A stretch of DNA of 59,074 nt from Deltaproteobacteria bacterium HGW-Deltaproteobacteria-4. GTDB taxonomy: Bacteria; Desulfobacterota; Desulfuromonadia; Desulfuromonadales; UBA2197. The notes below the pieces were generated by a model. The model saw only the letters and a list, made by a program, of their open reading frames with translations, made no database searches and was not told where the DNA came from. Positions 11,352-19,379 of this stretch are shown in pieces. A program made the translations under genes and the position numbers. The DNA lies in NCBI GenBank assembly GCA_002841765.1, contig PHAV01000004.1, forward strand, positions 1 through 59,074, in the 5' to 3' direction. Every line of letters begins with the position of its first letter. Position 1 is the stretch's first letter.

Positions 11352-12068
11352 ATGCCCGATCAACTGCAAAAATCGTTGTCCACAACCCTGCATGAAGTTC
11401 GTGCCTGGCTGGAGGATCTGCGCTCGCTCGGCTTGCATGATCTGCAGGTTGCCGATCTGCGGGAATTGCAACCTTGTCCCCCGGGAACCGTCGGACTCGA
11501 TCGCGGCGGCGATGCCGGCTGCCGGCAGGAGACGCTGGAGGAGATCCGTGCCGATCTCGGGGATTGTCAGCGCTGTCCCCTTTGCAACAGTCGGACGCAG
11601 ATCGTCTTTGGTGCGGGGATGGCCGGTTCCCGCATCGTCTTTGTTGGCGGTGCCCCCAGCAAAGCGGCCGATACGACGGGAGAACCCTTGGCCGGTGAAC
11701 TCTTCGATCGCATCCTCTTTGCCCTGGGGATGGAGCGATCTTCTGTCTACGTCTGTGAAGTTGTCATGTGTCGTCCCGGGCAGCGGCCGCCGCATCAGGA
11801 TGAAATCGCCACCTGCCGATCTTTTCTGCAGCGCCAACTTGCGGTCATCGCGCCCCGGATCATTGTCGCCATGGGGGAGATCCCGACCGGTGTTTTGAGC
11901 GATCAGGGCGAGGACTTCAGCAAGATTCGCGGGCATTGGTTCAAATATCAGGGAATCGACGTTATGCCGACCTTCGATCCGGCCTACCTTTTGCTCCATC
12001 CGCACGAAAAGCGGGAAGCCTGGAACGATTTGAAGGAAGTTTTACGGCGAATGCGCCAAGAGGATTAA
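11352..12068 (+). CDS. Divergent family-4-type uracil-DNA glycosylase
   Basis: This 238-residue protein follows the UDG family 4 plan: an N-terminal extension, a probable [4Fe-4S] site (C72 and C75 in DCQRCPLC, then C140 in VVMCRPGQR and C155 in DEIATC), and the core fold. The motifs that normally act on uracil are altered. The family GEAPG...EDxxGxPFVG reads GGAPSKAADTTGEPLAG (99-115), and the catalytic-side HPAxLL reads FDPAYLL (208-214, Asp for His). Either specificity has changed or uracil excision is lost while DNA binding and the cluster remain. The start ATG has only a weak ribosome site. The stop overlaps that of the convergent membrane protein. Superfamily is secure, activity uncertain. 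Confidence 0.8.
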   Translation: MPDQLQKSLSTTLHEVRAWLEDLRSLGLHDLQVADLRELQPCPPGTVGLDRGGDAGCRQETLEEIRADLGDCQRCPLCNSRTQIVFGAGMAGSRIVFVGGAPSKAADTTGEPLAGELFDRILFALGMERSSVYVCEVVMCRPGQRPPHQDEIATCRSFLQRQLAVIAPRIIVAMGEIPTGVLSDQGEDFSKIRGHWFKYQGIDVMPTFDPAYLLLHPHEKREAWNDLKEVLRRMRQED

Positions 12069-12523
12069 TCGTCGCGTTGCAGCGGCTTGCGAGAGCGGTT
12101 GGCCGCAGGGAGAGGAGGGAGGAGTCCGATCAAGGCGCTGAGCAGGAAGATTGAGATAAAGAGCGCAACCCGCGATTCGAGGTGAGTCAAAGTCGCCGAG
12201 TCAACACTCTTGAAGACCATAGCGTTGATCTTGGCCCAACGGTAATCACTGTAGCGATAAAAAAGATGGAGAAGGAAGAAGGCGCTGCCGAACGTCGCCA
12301 TCAGGACAAATCCGGGTCGTTTGCCGCGGCGGCGCATGCCATGACAGCCCCAGATGATCAACCCTGCGGCAACAAAGATCAGGCCGCTCAGGGTCGTGTC
12401 GGGCTGGCTGCTATTGTCGCCATATAACGCGATGATGACACCGGCAAGAAGTGCGAGAGGGCCAAGAAAGATGGCTAAGTGAAAAAAACGGGTGAGGGAT
12501 GACACCTGGGGCAGCTTCATCAT
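12065..12523 (-). CDS. Small integral membrane protein, unknown function
   Basis: A 152-residue protein with about four hydrophobic helices: LAIFLGPLALLAGVIIALY, LSGLIFVAAGLIIWG, FVLMATFGSAFFLLHLFY and ALFISIFLLSALIGLLPPL. A basic loop (MRRRGKRPG) and a basic C-terminal tail lie between and after them. I do not recognise a family. The ATG at 12523 is chosen because AAAGGA lies 9 nt upstream; a longer frame from 12628 would begin inside the terminator of the dfx gene. It lies on the minus strand downstream of dfx but beyond that terminator. Its TAA overlaps the stop of the glycosylase-like gene. Confidence 0.65.
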   Translation of the reverse strand: MMKLPQVSSLTRFFHLAIFLGPLALLAGVIIALYGDNSSQPDTTLSGLIFVAAGLIIWGCHGMRRRGKRPGFVLMATFGSAFFLLHLFYRYSDYRWAKINAMVFKSVDSATLTHLESRVALFISIFLLSALIGLLPPLPAANRSRKPLQRDD

Positions 12524-12595
12524 GCGACAGGATCCTTTGCTGTGTGAAGTTGCCGGATTATAGAGAAAATAGAGAAAAAATTCAATAGAGGTGAA

Positions 12596-12641
12596 AAGGA
12601 AAGGGGGGGTGAAACCTGTCAGTTTCACCCCCCCTTTCCTT
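12596..12641 (-). terminator. Terminator of the desulfoferrodoxin gene
   Basis: A perfect 20-bp stem (12596-12615 with 12622-12641), including seven G:C pairs in a row, with a 6-nt loop. It lies 22 bases after the dfx stop on the minus strand, where it is followed by a few T residues. Confidence 0.85.
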
Positions 12642-12663
12642 CCGAACTTAACACGTTGCAGGA

Positions 12664-13044
12664 TCAGCTTTCACTCTTCCACTGCCCGTGCAGGTTGCAG
12701 TATTCACGGGCCGTGACTTTTTTGGCAATCAGGGGGAAGGTCGCTTCCGGCGCCTCGCCAGGTTTCAAAAAGTGCAGATAAGATTTATTATCGGCGATGA
12801 GCTCAATCCATTCAATATAGTGCTTTTCTTCCATGGGGTGAGGAACGCTGCCAATTTTGACGGTGATGGATGTGGCGCCGACTTCGATGACCGGAACATG
12901 CTTTTCCTTGGCCGCATCGACACTGTTTTCCGCCAGCAGTTTCATCTCTTCGCCGCAACAGACCAGAGCACTGGCACCGGTGTGCAGAACTTCGACGATG
13001 TTGCCGCAGATTGAACATTTGTAAATTTCCAGTTTTTGCGTCAT
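12664..13044 (-). CDS. dfx: Desulfoferrodoxin (class I superoxide reductase)
   Basis: Superoxide reductase turns superoxide into hydrogen peroxide without making oxygen, a standard defence in anaerobes. The 126-residue protein has both iron centres. The desulforedoxin-like Fe(Cys)4 site uses C10, C13, C29 and C30. The catalytic Fe(His)4Cys site uses H49 (with E47-K48 before it), H69, H75, C116 and H119. The ATG follows AAGGAGAG. A terminator lies at 12596-12641. Just upstream on the same strand is the remnant of a rubrerythrin gene, the usual partner that removes the peroxide, so dfx now probably sits alone behind that gene's old promoter. Confidence 0.97.
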   Translation of the reverse strand: MTQKLEIYKCSICGNIVEVLHTGASALVCCGEEMKLLAENSVDAAKEKHVPVIEVGATSITVKIGSVPHPMEEKHYIEWIELIADNKSYLHFLKPGEAPEATFPLIAKKVTAREYCNLHGQWKSES

Positions 13045-13068
13045 TTCTCTCTCCTTGGGTTGTTGGGT

Positions 13069-13198
13069 TCAGTCGTTTTCGCCGAGCCGTTCAAAGTATG
13101 CCCTGAGGTGGTTGCAGGCAGAGGTTGCGCGCCTGGTTTTCGCCGGCAAATGCAGCGAGAATATTCTTGTCAATGTCGGTGCCATTGAGTGACGGCAG
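13069..13198 (-). pseudogene. Internally deleted rubrerythrin remnant
   Basis: Reading the minus strand from 13198, the peptide PSLNGTDIDKNILAAFAGEN then QARN matches the N-terminus of rubrerythrins (LKGTxTEKNLLxAFAGESQARN). The frame then runs to a stop at 13091. In another frame the last residues before the TGA at 13069-13071 read ACNHLRAYFERLGEND, which matches the C-terminus of the rubredoxin-like domain (CPxCxHPQAYFExLxENY). The middle, roughly 130-150 residues with both iron sites, is missing. The expected start codon reads CTG, behind an AAAGGA site. Both ends being recognisable points to a real deletion, not chance. It sits 25 bases upstream of dfx. Confidence 0.7.
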
Positions 13199-13224
13199 AT
13201 GATTTTCCTTTGCCAATATTTTTA

Positions 13225-13252
13225 ATATTACCAGTTGAGGTGGAAGTTGCAA
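13225..13252 (-). promoter_or_regulatory. Probable promoter of the old rbr-dfx transcript
   Basis: On the minus strand, TTGCAA (13252-13247), a 16-nt spacer and TAATAT (13230-13225) would start transcription near 13218, just before the rubrerythrin remnant. This is the best promoter-like match upstream of dfx. Confidence 0.5.
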
Positions 13253-13374
13253 GAAATAGATTGGCGCTAAATCCCATAAGATTTTCTTGCTTTAAAAGGT
13301 GTCTTTGTAGGAATATACCACTCTTTTGGTTGGTTTCGGGACTCCTGAATTTTTGGAAAAGAGAAAAAGAGATT

Positions 13375-13989
13375 ATGTCTCATTCCAGAAGAACCCTTTT
13401 TGAACGTCTCCGGATCAGTATGACCTGGTTTTTCACCCTCTTTGTTATCATTCTGGCAATCTTTGGCCAAAGCAGTTATCAGGCGTCTTTGCTCGGCAAA
13501 ATCCTCTTCGCCCTCGGCGGTAGCCTGGCGGCTATCGGCGCTTTTGGCCGTTTGTGGTGTTCTCTTTATATTTCCGGATACAAAAATAATACCCTGATCA
13601 GTGAAGGGCCCTACTCTCTTTGTCGTAATCCCTTATATTTTTTCAGCTTTATCGGTGCTCTCGGGGTTGGCTTCTCCATGGGCAACTTTACTGTCCCGGT
13701 GATGATCATTGCCGCTTTTACCTTCTACTATCCTCTGGTTGTCAGTGGCGAAGAAGCGCGCCTCGCAGTGATTCATGGCGAGCGCTTTCACAATTATTGC
13801 AAGATTACGCCGGCTTTTTTTCCCCGATTCTCCGCTTTGAATGAACCGGGGGAGTATACGGTTCAGACAAAACTTTTTCGTAAAGATCTCGGCGATGCAA
13901 TCTGGTTCATCTGGATCGTCTTTTTTTTGCAGTTGATCGCGTCTCTTCGCACCTTGGATTATATCCCGACCCTCTTTACCCTGTATTGA
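13375..13989 (+). CDS. Isoprenylcysteine methyltransferase-like membrane methyltransferase
   Basis: A 204-residue integral membrane protein of the ICMT/phospholipid methyltransferase group (COG2020). Hydrophobic segments include WFFTLFVIILAIFG, ILFALGGSLAAIGAFG, FFSFIGALGVGF and AIWFIWIVFFLQLIASL. The family signature is present: GPYSLCRNPLYFFSF, then GEEARLAVIHGERFHNYC, which bind S-adenosylmethionine. The methyl acceptor is unknown (lipid, isoprenoid or protein tail). The ATG at 13375 starts the conserved part; the frame is open to 13189 but that extension has no family character. It begins a + strand run leading into the S1 protein gene 34 bases later. Confidence 0.75.
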   Translation: MSHSRRTLFERLRISMTWFFTLFVIILAIFGQSSYQASLLGKILFALGGSLAAIGAFGRLWCSLYISGYKNNTLISEGPYSLCRNPLYFFSFIGALGVGFSMGNFTVPVMIIAAFTFYYPLVVSGEEARLAVIHGERFHNYCKITPAFFPRFSALNEPGEYTVQTKLFRKDLGDAIWFIWIVFFLQLIASLRTLDYIPTLFTLY

Positions 13990-14023
13990 TAAGTTCATCC
14001 TCCCCCATCACAAGAGAGAAAAA

Positions 14024-15223
14024 ATGATGTCTGATTTTGTTGAAGAAGAAGTTGAAGAAGATGATTTTGCCACCCTCCTCGAAGCAAATCTTGGTGGCGC
14101 CGAGAAATTGAACAAAGGGCAGAGTGTTGATGCGACTGTTGTCAAGATCAGTGGCGACTGGGTCTTTATTGACACCGGACGTAAGGGCGAAGGGGTCCTT
14201 TCCCGTGAAGAATTTCTGAAAGAGGATGGGACTATCTCTATTGCTGAAGGAGATACCATTCGCGCTATCTACCTTGGGCAGGTCGAAGGTGAAACCCGTT
14301 TTACGACGCGGATTGGAGCCAAGGGTGGGCAGGGGAGTGCGCAGATTGAAGAAGCCTGGCGCAGTGCCATTCCGGTTGAGGGGTCGGTCGAAAAAGAGTT
14401 GAAGGGTGGCTTCGAAGTTCGACTCCCCGGCGCCGTGCGGGCCTTTTGTCCCTTTTCCCAGATCGATCTTTATCGCGGCGATGCGGCAGGGTACATCGGC
14501 CGGCGCTGTGATTTCCGGGTCATTCAGTATAGTGAAGACGGTCGCAATATCGTCGTCTCCCGGCGGATTATCCTCGAAGAGGAAGCGCAGCAGCAAAAGG
14601 AGCTGCTGCGGGAAAGTCTGGCAGTGGGGATGATTGTCACCGGAACGATCCGCTCCCTCCTCCCTTTTGGTGCCTTTATCAACATTGGCGGTATTGATGG
14701 ACTGATCCCGATCTCGGAACTTGCCTGGAGCCGGGTGACCGATCCGGCCGAAATTCTCAGTGTCGGTCAGGTCGTACAGGTCACAGTGAAAAAACTCGAT
14801 TGGGAGAATAACAAGTTCTCTTTCAGTCTGCGTGATGCCGGATCCGATCCTTGGCAAACAATTGGTGATCGTTATCAAGAAGGGAGTTTTCATGTCGGCA
14901 CAGTGGCGCGTCTCGTCCCCTTTGGCGCCTTTGTGACCCTGGAGCCCGGCATTGACGGACTGATCCATATTTCGAAGTTGGGAGCCGGCAAACGGATTGC
15001 CCACCCCAAAGAATCCGTCCGTGAAGGGGAGAAACTCGAAGTCAAAATTGAATCGATCGATCTTACCGCCCGCAAAATCTCTTTGGTCCTGGCAACCGTC
15101 AGTCGTGCAGCGGAAGAAGCGACGCAGAGTGTCGATGAATTTCGTCAGCTTGCCGCCAAGACAGAGAAAACCTCTTTCGGCTCCTTTGGCGATTTGCTGA
15201 AAAAGGCCGGCAAGAGCAAGTAG
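14024..15223 (+). CDS. S1 RNA-binding repeat protein (ribosomal protein S1-like)
   Basis: A 399-residue protein made of about four S1/OB repeats (about 28-95, 115-180, 200-270 and 285-355) after an acidic leader (EEEVEEDDF). The best repeats contain GTIRSLLPFGAFINIGGIDG then LIPISEL, and VPFGAFVTLEPGIDGLIHIS. It resembles the short S1 paralogues that bind mRNA or ribosomes; genuine ribosomal S1 usually has six repeats, so this is probably an accessory S1-like protein. The second repeat is weak. ATG at 14024 or 14027 follows an AGAGAGAA site. It is followed two bases later by the TlyA gene, suggesting a joint ribosome-related role (inference). Confidence 0.85.
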   Translation: MMSDFVEEEVEEDDFATLLEANLGGAEKLNKGQSVDATVVKISGDWVFIDTGRKGEGVLSREEFLKEDGTISIAEGDTIRAIYLGQVEGETRFTTRIGAKGGQGSAQIEEAWRSAIPVEGSVEKELKGGFEVRLPGAVRAFCPFSQIDLYRGDAAGYIGRRCDFRVIQYSEDGRNIVVSRRIILEEEAQQQKELLRESLAVGMIVTGTIRSLLPFGAFINIGGIDGLIPISELAWSRVTDPAEILSVGQVVQVTVKKLDWENNKFSFSLRDAGSDPWQTIGDRYQEGSFHVGTVARLVPFGAFVTLEPGIDGLIHISKLGAGKRIAHPKESVREGEKLEVKIESIDLTARKISLVLATVSRAAEEATQSVDEFRQLAAKTEKTSFGSFGDLLKKAGKSK

Positions 15224-15225
15224 CC

Positions 15226-15993
15226 GTGTCACTGAAAAAGGAACGGATCGACAAACTTCTTGTTGATCGTGGACTGGTGGCTTCGCGAGAACGGGCCCGG
15301 GCGCTGATTCTGGCCGGGGCGGTGTTGGTCGACGAACAGGTGGTTGACAAGGCGGGGGCGCAGATTGCCAGGGAGGCAGAAATTCGCCTCAAAGGTGAGG
15401 ATATCCCCTTTGTTTCCCGGGGCGGACTTAAGCTGGTAAAAGGACTGGATGCCTTTGCCCTCGATGTCCGGGAGCGGATTGCCCTTGATGTCGGGGCGTC
15501 GACCGGAGGTTTTACCGACTGTTTGTTGCAAAGGGGGGCAAGAAAAGTTTACGCTGTCGATGTCGGTTATGGCCAGCTCGCCTGGTCGCTGCGCACCGAC
15601 CCCCGGGTCGTCAATCTCGAACGGACCAATATTCGTCATTTGCGGGGTGAGGATCTTTCCGAGCGTCCTGATCTGGCAGTGATTGATGCTTCTTTTATCT
15701 CTTTGTCGATCGTACTGCCGGCAACTTTGTCTCTCCTGACAGCCGATGCTATCATTGTCGCCTTGATCAAGCCACAGTTTGAAGTCGGTAAAGGCGCGGT
15801 CGGTAAAGGGGGGGTGGTTCGTGATAGCGACCAACATGAACAGGTCGTAAGAAAAATCCGGTGCCTGGCTGAACAGTCAGGGTGTCATGTCATTGGCGTT
15901 ACCGAAAGCCCCATCCTTGGTCCGAAGGGGAACAAGGAGTTCTTGATTTGTCTGCAAAAGGATGGCACTTCTCAGCTTCAGAACGAAAATTGA
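15226..15993 (+). CDS. tlyA: TlyA family rRNA 2'-O-methyltransferase
   Basis: TlyA proteins methylate ribose 2'-OH groups of cytidines in 16S and 23S rRNA; some have been reported as hemolysins. The 255-residue protein has an N-terminal S4 RNA-binding domain (about 5-65, RIDKLLVDRGLVASRERARA) and an FtsJ/RrmJ-type methyltransferase domain with the SAM motif LDVGASTGGFTDCLLQRGA (about 86-104) and the acidic block YAVDVGYGQLAW. The lysine in LIKPQFEVGKG fits the K-D-K-E catalytic set. The start is GTG, two bases after the S1 protein stop. The SbcD-like gene starts 18 bases downstream. Confidence 0.92.
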   Translation: MSLKKERIDKLLVDRGLVASRERARALILAGAVLVDEQVVDKAGAQIAREAEIRLKGEDIPFVSRGGLKLVKGLDAFALDVRERIALDVGASTGGFTDCLLQRGARKVYAVDVGYGQLAWSLRTDPRVVNLERTNIRHLRGEDLSERPDLAVIDASFISLSIVLPATLSLLTADAIIVALIKPQFEVGKGAVGKGGVVRDSDQHEQVVRKIRCLAEQSGCHVIGVTESPILGPKGNKEFLICLQKDGTSQLQNEN

Positions 15994-16011
15994 TCTCTCA
16001 GCCAGGACAAC

Positions 16012-17142
16012 ATGACTATTCGCTGTCTTCATACCGCCGATCTCCATCTGGATGCCCATTTCCCTGTCTGGGGCGAAAAGGAGTCGCTGCGTCGTGCCGA
16101 CCTCCTGAAAACTTTTGAGCGCATTGTCAATCTGGCCATCAAGAATGATGTCCAGCTCCTGCTCATCAGTGGCGACCTCTTTGACACTCCCCATCCGGAA
16201 CCGGCCACGGTTGTCCGGGTGCAGAGCGAACTGCAGCGCCTGGTCGAGCGGGGCATCACTCCGGTCCTTTTACCCGGGACCCATGATCCCTATGCCCCGA
16301 AAAACTCCATCTACCGCCGCGAGACTTTTCCCGGAATTATTTTCAACGAAGCGCAGTTGAGTGAACCCCAGCATCTCCTCATCAAGGGCGTGAGCTGTTA
16401 TCTCTACGGCTTTGCCTACCAAAGCGGCAAGGCTGAAGAACTGCTCCCGTCCTTGCAGCGCCGGAATCTGCCGGGATTTCATATTGCTTTACTCCACGGT
16501 TCACGGCGCGGGAGTCCGGAATGGAATTACCGGCATAAGGATCTCCCTTTCGACCTTGCTGACTTGGAGTCTCTGCGTCTCGACTACGTTGCCCTGGGTC
16601 ATTACCACACCTTTGAAGTTCTGCAGGATGAAAGTGGCAGGAACATTGCTGCTTATCCGGGGTCACCGGAAGGAAAACGTTTTGGTGAAGACGGCCCCCG
16701 CTACTGTGCGCTGGTCACATTGAGCGCCGGTGGTGCCCGGATTGAAGCTCTTGAAGTTAATGGTCGCGTCCTCGCTGAGGAAGAGATCGACCTGAGCGGG
16801 ATTGTGACTCTGGAGGGGGCTGTAGCTGAGATCCGGCGCTTTGCCAACCCGGATCTCATTTTACGTTTAAGGCTCACCGGTACCGTCGAGATTCCCTTGG
16901 CCTTACCATCGCTTCTGGCTGCCTGTCGCGATGATTTCTTTTGGCTGGAACTACTGGATGCCACCCGTTTGTACGATAGTGCTTATGCCCGGCGGATTGA
17001 ACATGAGGAGACTGTCCGTGGTCTCTTTGTCCGGCGTATGCGTCGGCTCATCGAAGAATCTCCGCCGGAGCGGCGACCGATAGTTGAAGAAGCCTTTCGG
17101 GAAGTTCTCGCCCGCTTCACGGCCGCGGGAGGTGAACTATGA
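16012..17142 (+). CDS. SbcD/YhaO-like DNA repair metallophosphoesterase
   Basis: This is the nuclease partner of an SbcCD/Mre11-Rad50-like complex. The calcineurin-like phosphoesterase core spans about residues 1-240 of 376: D10 and H12 in HTADLHLD, D55 in ISGDLFDTP, GTHDP at 89-93, H162 in LLHGS, and H197/H199 in GHYHTFE. The usual GNHD motif here reads GTHD, replacing a metal-bridging Asn by Thr, which may alter activity. It overlaps the ATPase gene by four bases (ATGA), as expected for a coupled pair. The N-terminal layout is closer to Bacillus YhaO than to E. coli SbcD. Confidence 0.88.
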   Translation: MTIRCLHTADLHLDAHFPVWGEKESLRRADLLKTFERIVNLAIKNDVQLLLISGDLFDTPHPEPATVVRVQSELQRLVERGITPVLLPGTHDPYAPKNSIYRRETFPGIIFNEAQLSEPQHLLIKGVSCYLYGFAYQSGKAEELLPSLQRRNLPGFHIALLHGSRRGSPEWNYRHKDLPFDLADLESLRLDYVALGHYHTFEVLQDESGRNIAAYPGSPEGKRFGEDGPRYCALVTLSAGGARIEALEVNGRVLAEEEIDLSGIVTLEGAVAEIRRFANPDLILRLRLTGTVEIPLALPSLLAACRDDFFWLELLDATRLYDSAYARRIEHEETVRGLFVRRMRRLIEESPPERRPIVEEAFREVLARFTAAGGEL

Positions 17143-19379
17143 TGATTTCCCGCATTGAGTTGCGACACTTCGGTCGCTTTGTCGAAGCTGATTTTGATTT
17201 TAAAGCCGGTATCAATCTCGTCACCGGCCCCAATGAAGCCGGGAAATCGACGATCATGGCCGCAATTCCCGCCGTTCTCTACGGCCTTCGTGACAAGGAA
17301 CGTTATCGTCCCTGGGGGCGGGAAGGGAGTTGCTCGGTGGCTCTGGTTCTGCAAACAGCCAAGGGGACAGAGGTCCGTATCGAGCGGGAAATTATCAGTG
17401 ATCGCGTCACCTTGACCGAAACCGACCGGCAGGGGACAGTGCTGCTGTCGTTTGAAGGGAAGATTGCTCCCCTGGGACGCTCCAGTGAACGCGCCCTTTA
17501 TCTGGAACATCTTGAACGGATTACCGGCCACGCCGATGAAGAGATCTTTCGAGCCTCCCTCTTCTTTGCCCAGGGGAGTTTGGAGATTGATGCGCCGGGA
17601 GAGATTGCCAGTCGCATCAAAACCCTTCTTTCCGGCTGTGCTGAAGTCGATTACGATCAAGTGCTTGAATCGTTGCATGAAGACTACTTTGCCATTACCC
17701 GCGAGAACCCCTGGGGAAAGGATAAAGCCCGGGAGCGAGAACTTGAAGAGCTCCGGAGTCGTCTAAAGGAACTCGAAACACTCTGGACTGACGGGCGTAG
17801 CCATTTCGTCGAAGAGGAGCGTCTGCAACAACAGATAGCCGCCGTCAGGGGAGAGTTGACCGAGAAGAAGGGGCAATTGGCGGAAGGCAAGCGCTATCTG
17901 GAGTGGGTGCGCCGACAATGGCAACTCGAAGAGAAGGAAACGAGTCTGCAAAAGGATTATTCCCGGGTGCAAAAAGTTGCCGGGAAGGTCGAAGATTTAC
18001 AGGAAGAGCTCATTGACCTGCAAAAAAATCTGACATATACCGGTTTGCCAGTGGAAATTCCCGAGTCCCTGCCGCAATTATTGACCGGCGCTGAAGTTAT
18101 CCGCAAGGAGCTGATCACGCTCCAGGAAGAGATGACACGCTTAAGGCGGGAACGCTCCCTTCTTGGAGAAGCACCCTGGATTCCGGCCGTAATTCTGTCG
18201 GTTCTTGTCCTTGTCGGCTTTGGTTTGCTCGGCAAAGGCTCGACAAACTTTCTGGCTTTGGGTGGTATCCTTACAGTTTTTATCTGGGGATTCTTTATCT
18301 TTCGCCTGATGCGTTTGAATGCGGTGCGAGCGGCTTTGGGAGGACAACTCGACCAGGTAAGTCAACGTCGTAGCGAAGTTTTAGCGTCTCTGGCAGAAAT
18401 CGAAGAAGCGGTGCGTTGTCTTGGTCTTCCTGCCTCGGCCGTAGAGATGGTCAAGATGGAGAAAAGTCTTGACCGGCATCGTTCTCTGGTTCTACGGATA
18501 AAAGAGATCGAGAGTGCCTTACAAGTCCTTGATCACCCTGAGTCGATCTCCGGTGAAGAGAAGACTTTGAGCCGCGAGATGGCGGTCCTTGCTGAGCGTA
18601 AAGAGATGGGGCGTCCGTCCCGGGCGGAGATCTTGCGACCGGAAGACCTCCCTGATGCGGAGAGTAAACTGGCCAGACTTGAAGCCGATATAACGGCAAC
18701 GGAAGAGACCCTTCTCGAGCTCACCCGCCGGCAGGCTGAGGTGCGCGGTGCGGGGACGATCGATCCCTGCCGTCTTGACGAAGAGCGGGTCAGTCTGCGG
18801 GAAAGAGAATGCTTTTTGCTGCGTCGCAAAGAAGCTTTGGCCCTTGCCTATGACCTGCTGCGCGGTGCGGTTGACGATTTTCGTCACACTTACGTCGATC
18901 GTTTCTCTGGAGAGATCGGTCACTCGCTGGCGTTTATTACTCGTAACCGTTATCAGGCGGTCCGGCTGGACGATAACTTTAACCCTCAGGTACAAGTGCG
19001 CGAGGATCTCTGGCAAAGTGTCGAACGTTTGAGCCGTGGCGCTCAGGATGCGGTTTTCTTTGCTGTCCGTCTCGCTTTGACCCGGCATCTGACCCGAAGT
19101 CGTCATTTGCCTTTGTTACTCGACGATCCTTTTGTCCACCTTGACAAAGTCAGACTCGCCGAGATGCTCAAGCTTTTGGAGCGGGTCTCTCAGGAGCACC
19201 AACTCCTGCTTTTTTCTCACAGTGAGACTTTGTTGCACCGCGCAGAAAAGAGTGGTTGGCGTATTCTTCCGCTGATGGAGTTTTCGGTGAACCGCTCCCT
19301 TGCGGCCCCGCAAGCCAAAGCTAAAGAAAAGGAAAGGGAGAAGCATGCCGATGACGCCAACCAACTGTCTCTTTTGTAA
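17139..19379 (+). CDS. SbcC/Rad50-like (YhaN-like) ABC ATPase with transmembrane pair
   Basis: A 746-residue SMC-like ATPase, partner of the preceding nuclease. Walker A is TGPNEAGKST (29-38). Long coiled-coil stretches flank the centre, and the C-terminal head carries the signature LSRGAQDAVFFAVRLAL and Walker B LPLLLDDPFVHLD. Where Rad50/SbcC carries a CxxC zinc hook, this protein has two hydrophobic helices (about 348-366 and 371-391), so it may be membrane-tethered at the apex, as in YhaN-type proteins. It is shorter than SbcC (about 1000). The 3' end overlaps the HIT gene by 35 bases. Role in DNA end processing is inferred from the family. Confidence 0.85.
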   Translation: MMISRIELRHFGRFVEADFDFKAGINLVTGPNEAGKSTIMAAIPAVLYGLRDKERYRPWGREGSCSVALVLQTAKGTEVRIEREIISDRVTLTETDRQGTVLLSFEGKIAPLGRSSERALYLEHLERITGHADEEIFRASLFFAQGSLEIDAPGEIASRIKTLLSGCAEVDYDQVLESLHEDYFAITRENPWGKDKARERELEELRSRLKELETLWTDGRSHFVEEERLQQQIAAVRGELTEKKGQLAEGKRYLEWVRRQWQLEEKETSLQKDYSRVQKVAGKVEDLQEELIDLQKNLTYTGLPVEIPESLPQLLTGAEVIRKELITLQEEMTRLRRERSLLGEAPWIPAVILSVLVLVGFGLLGKGSTNFLALGGILTVFIWGFFIFRLMRLNAVRAALGGQLDQVSQRRSEVLASLAEIEEAVRCLGLPASAVEMVKMEKSLDRHRSLVLRIKEIESALQVLDHPESISGEEKTLSREMAVLAERKEMGRPSRAEILRPEDLPDAESKLARLEADITATEETLLELTRRQAEVRGAGTIDPCRLDEERVSLRERECFLLRRKEALALAYDLLRGAVDDFRHTYVDRFSGEIGHSLAFITRNRYQAVRLDDNFNPQVQVREDLWQSVERLSRGAQDAVFFAVRLALTRHLTRSRHLPLLLDDPFVHLDKVRLAEMLKLLERVSQEHQLLLFSHSETLLHRAEKSGWRILPLMEFSVNRSLAAPQAKAKEKEREKHADDANQLSLL

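Noticed and set aside
12524-12628. An N-terminal extension of the small membrane protein.
   Set aside because: It lies within the dfx terminator hairpin, and a ribosome site supports the start at 12523.
13976-15232. A long minus-strand frame opposite the S1-repeat protein.
   Set aside because: Four S1 repeats on the + strand explain the region; the antisense frame has no recognisable domain.
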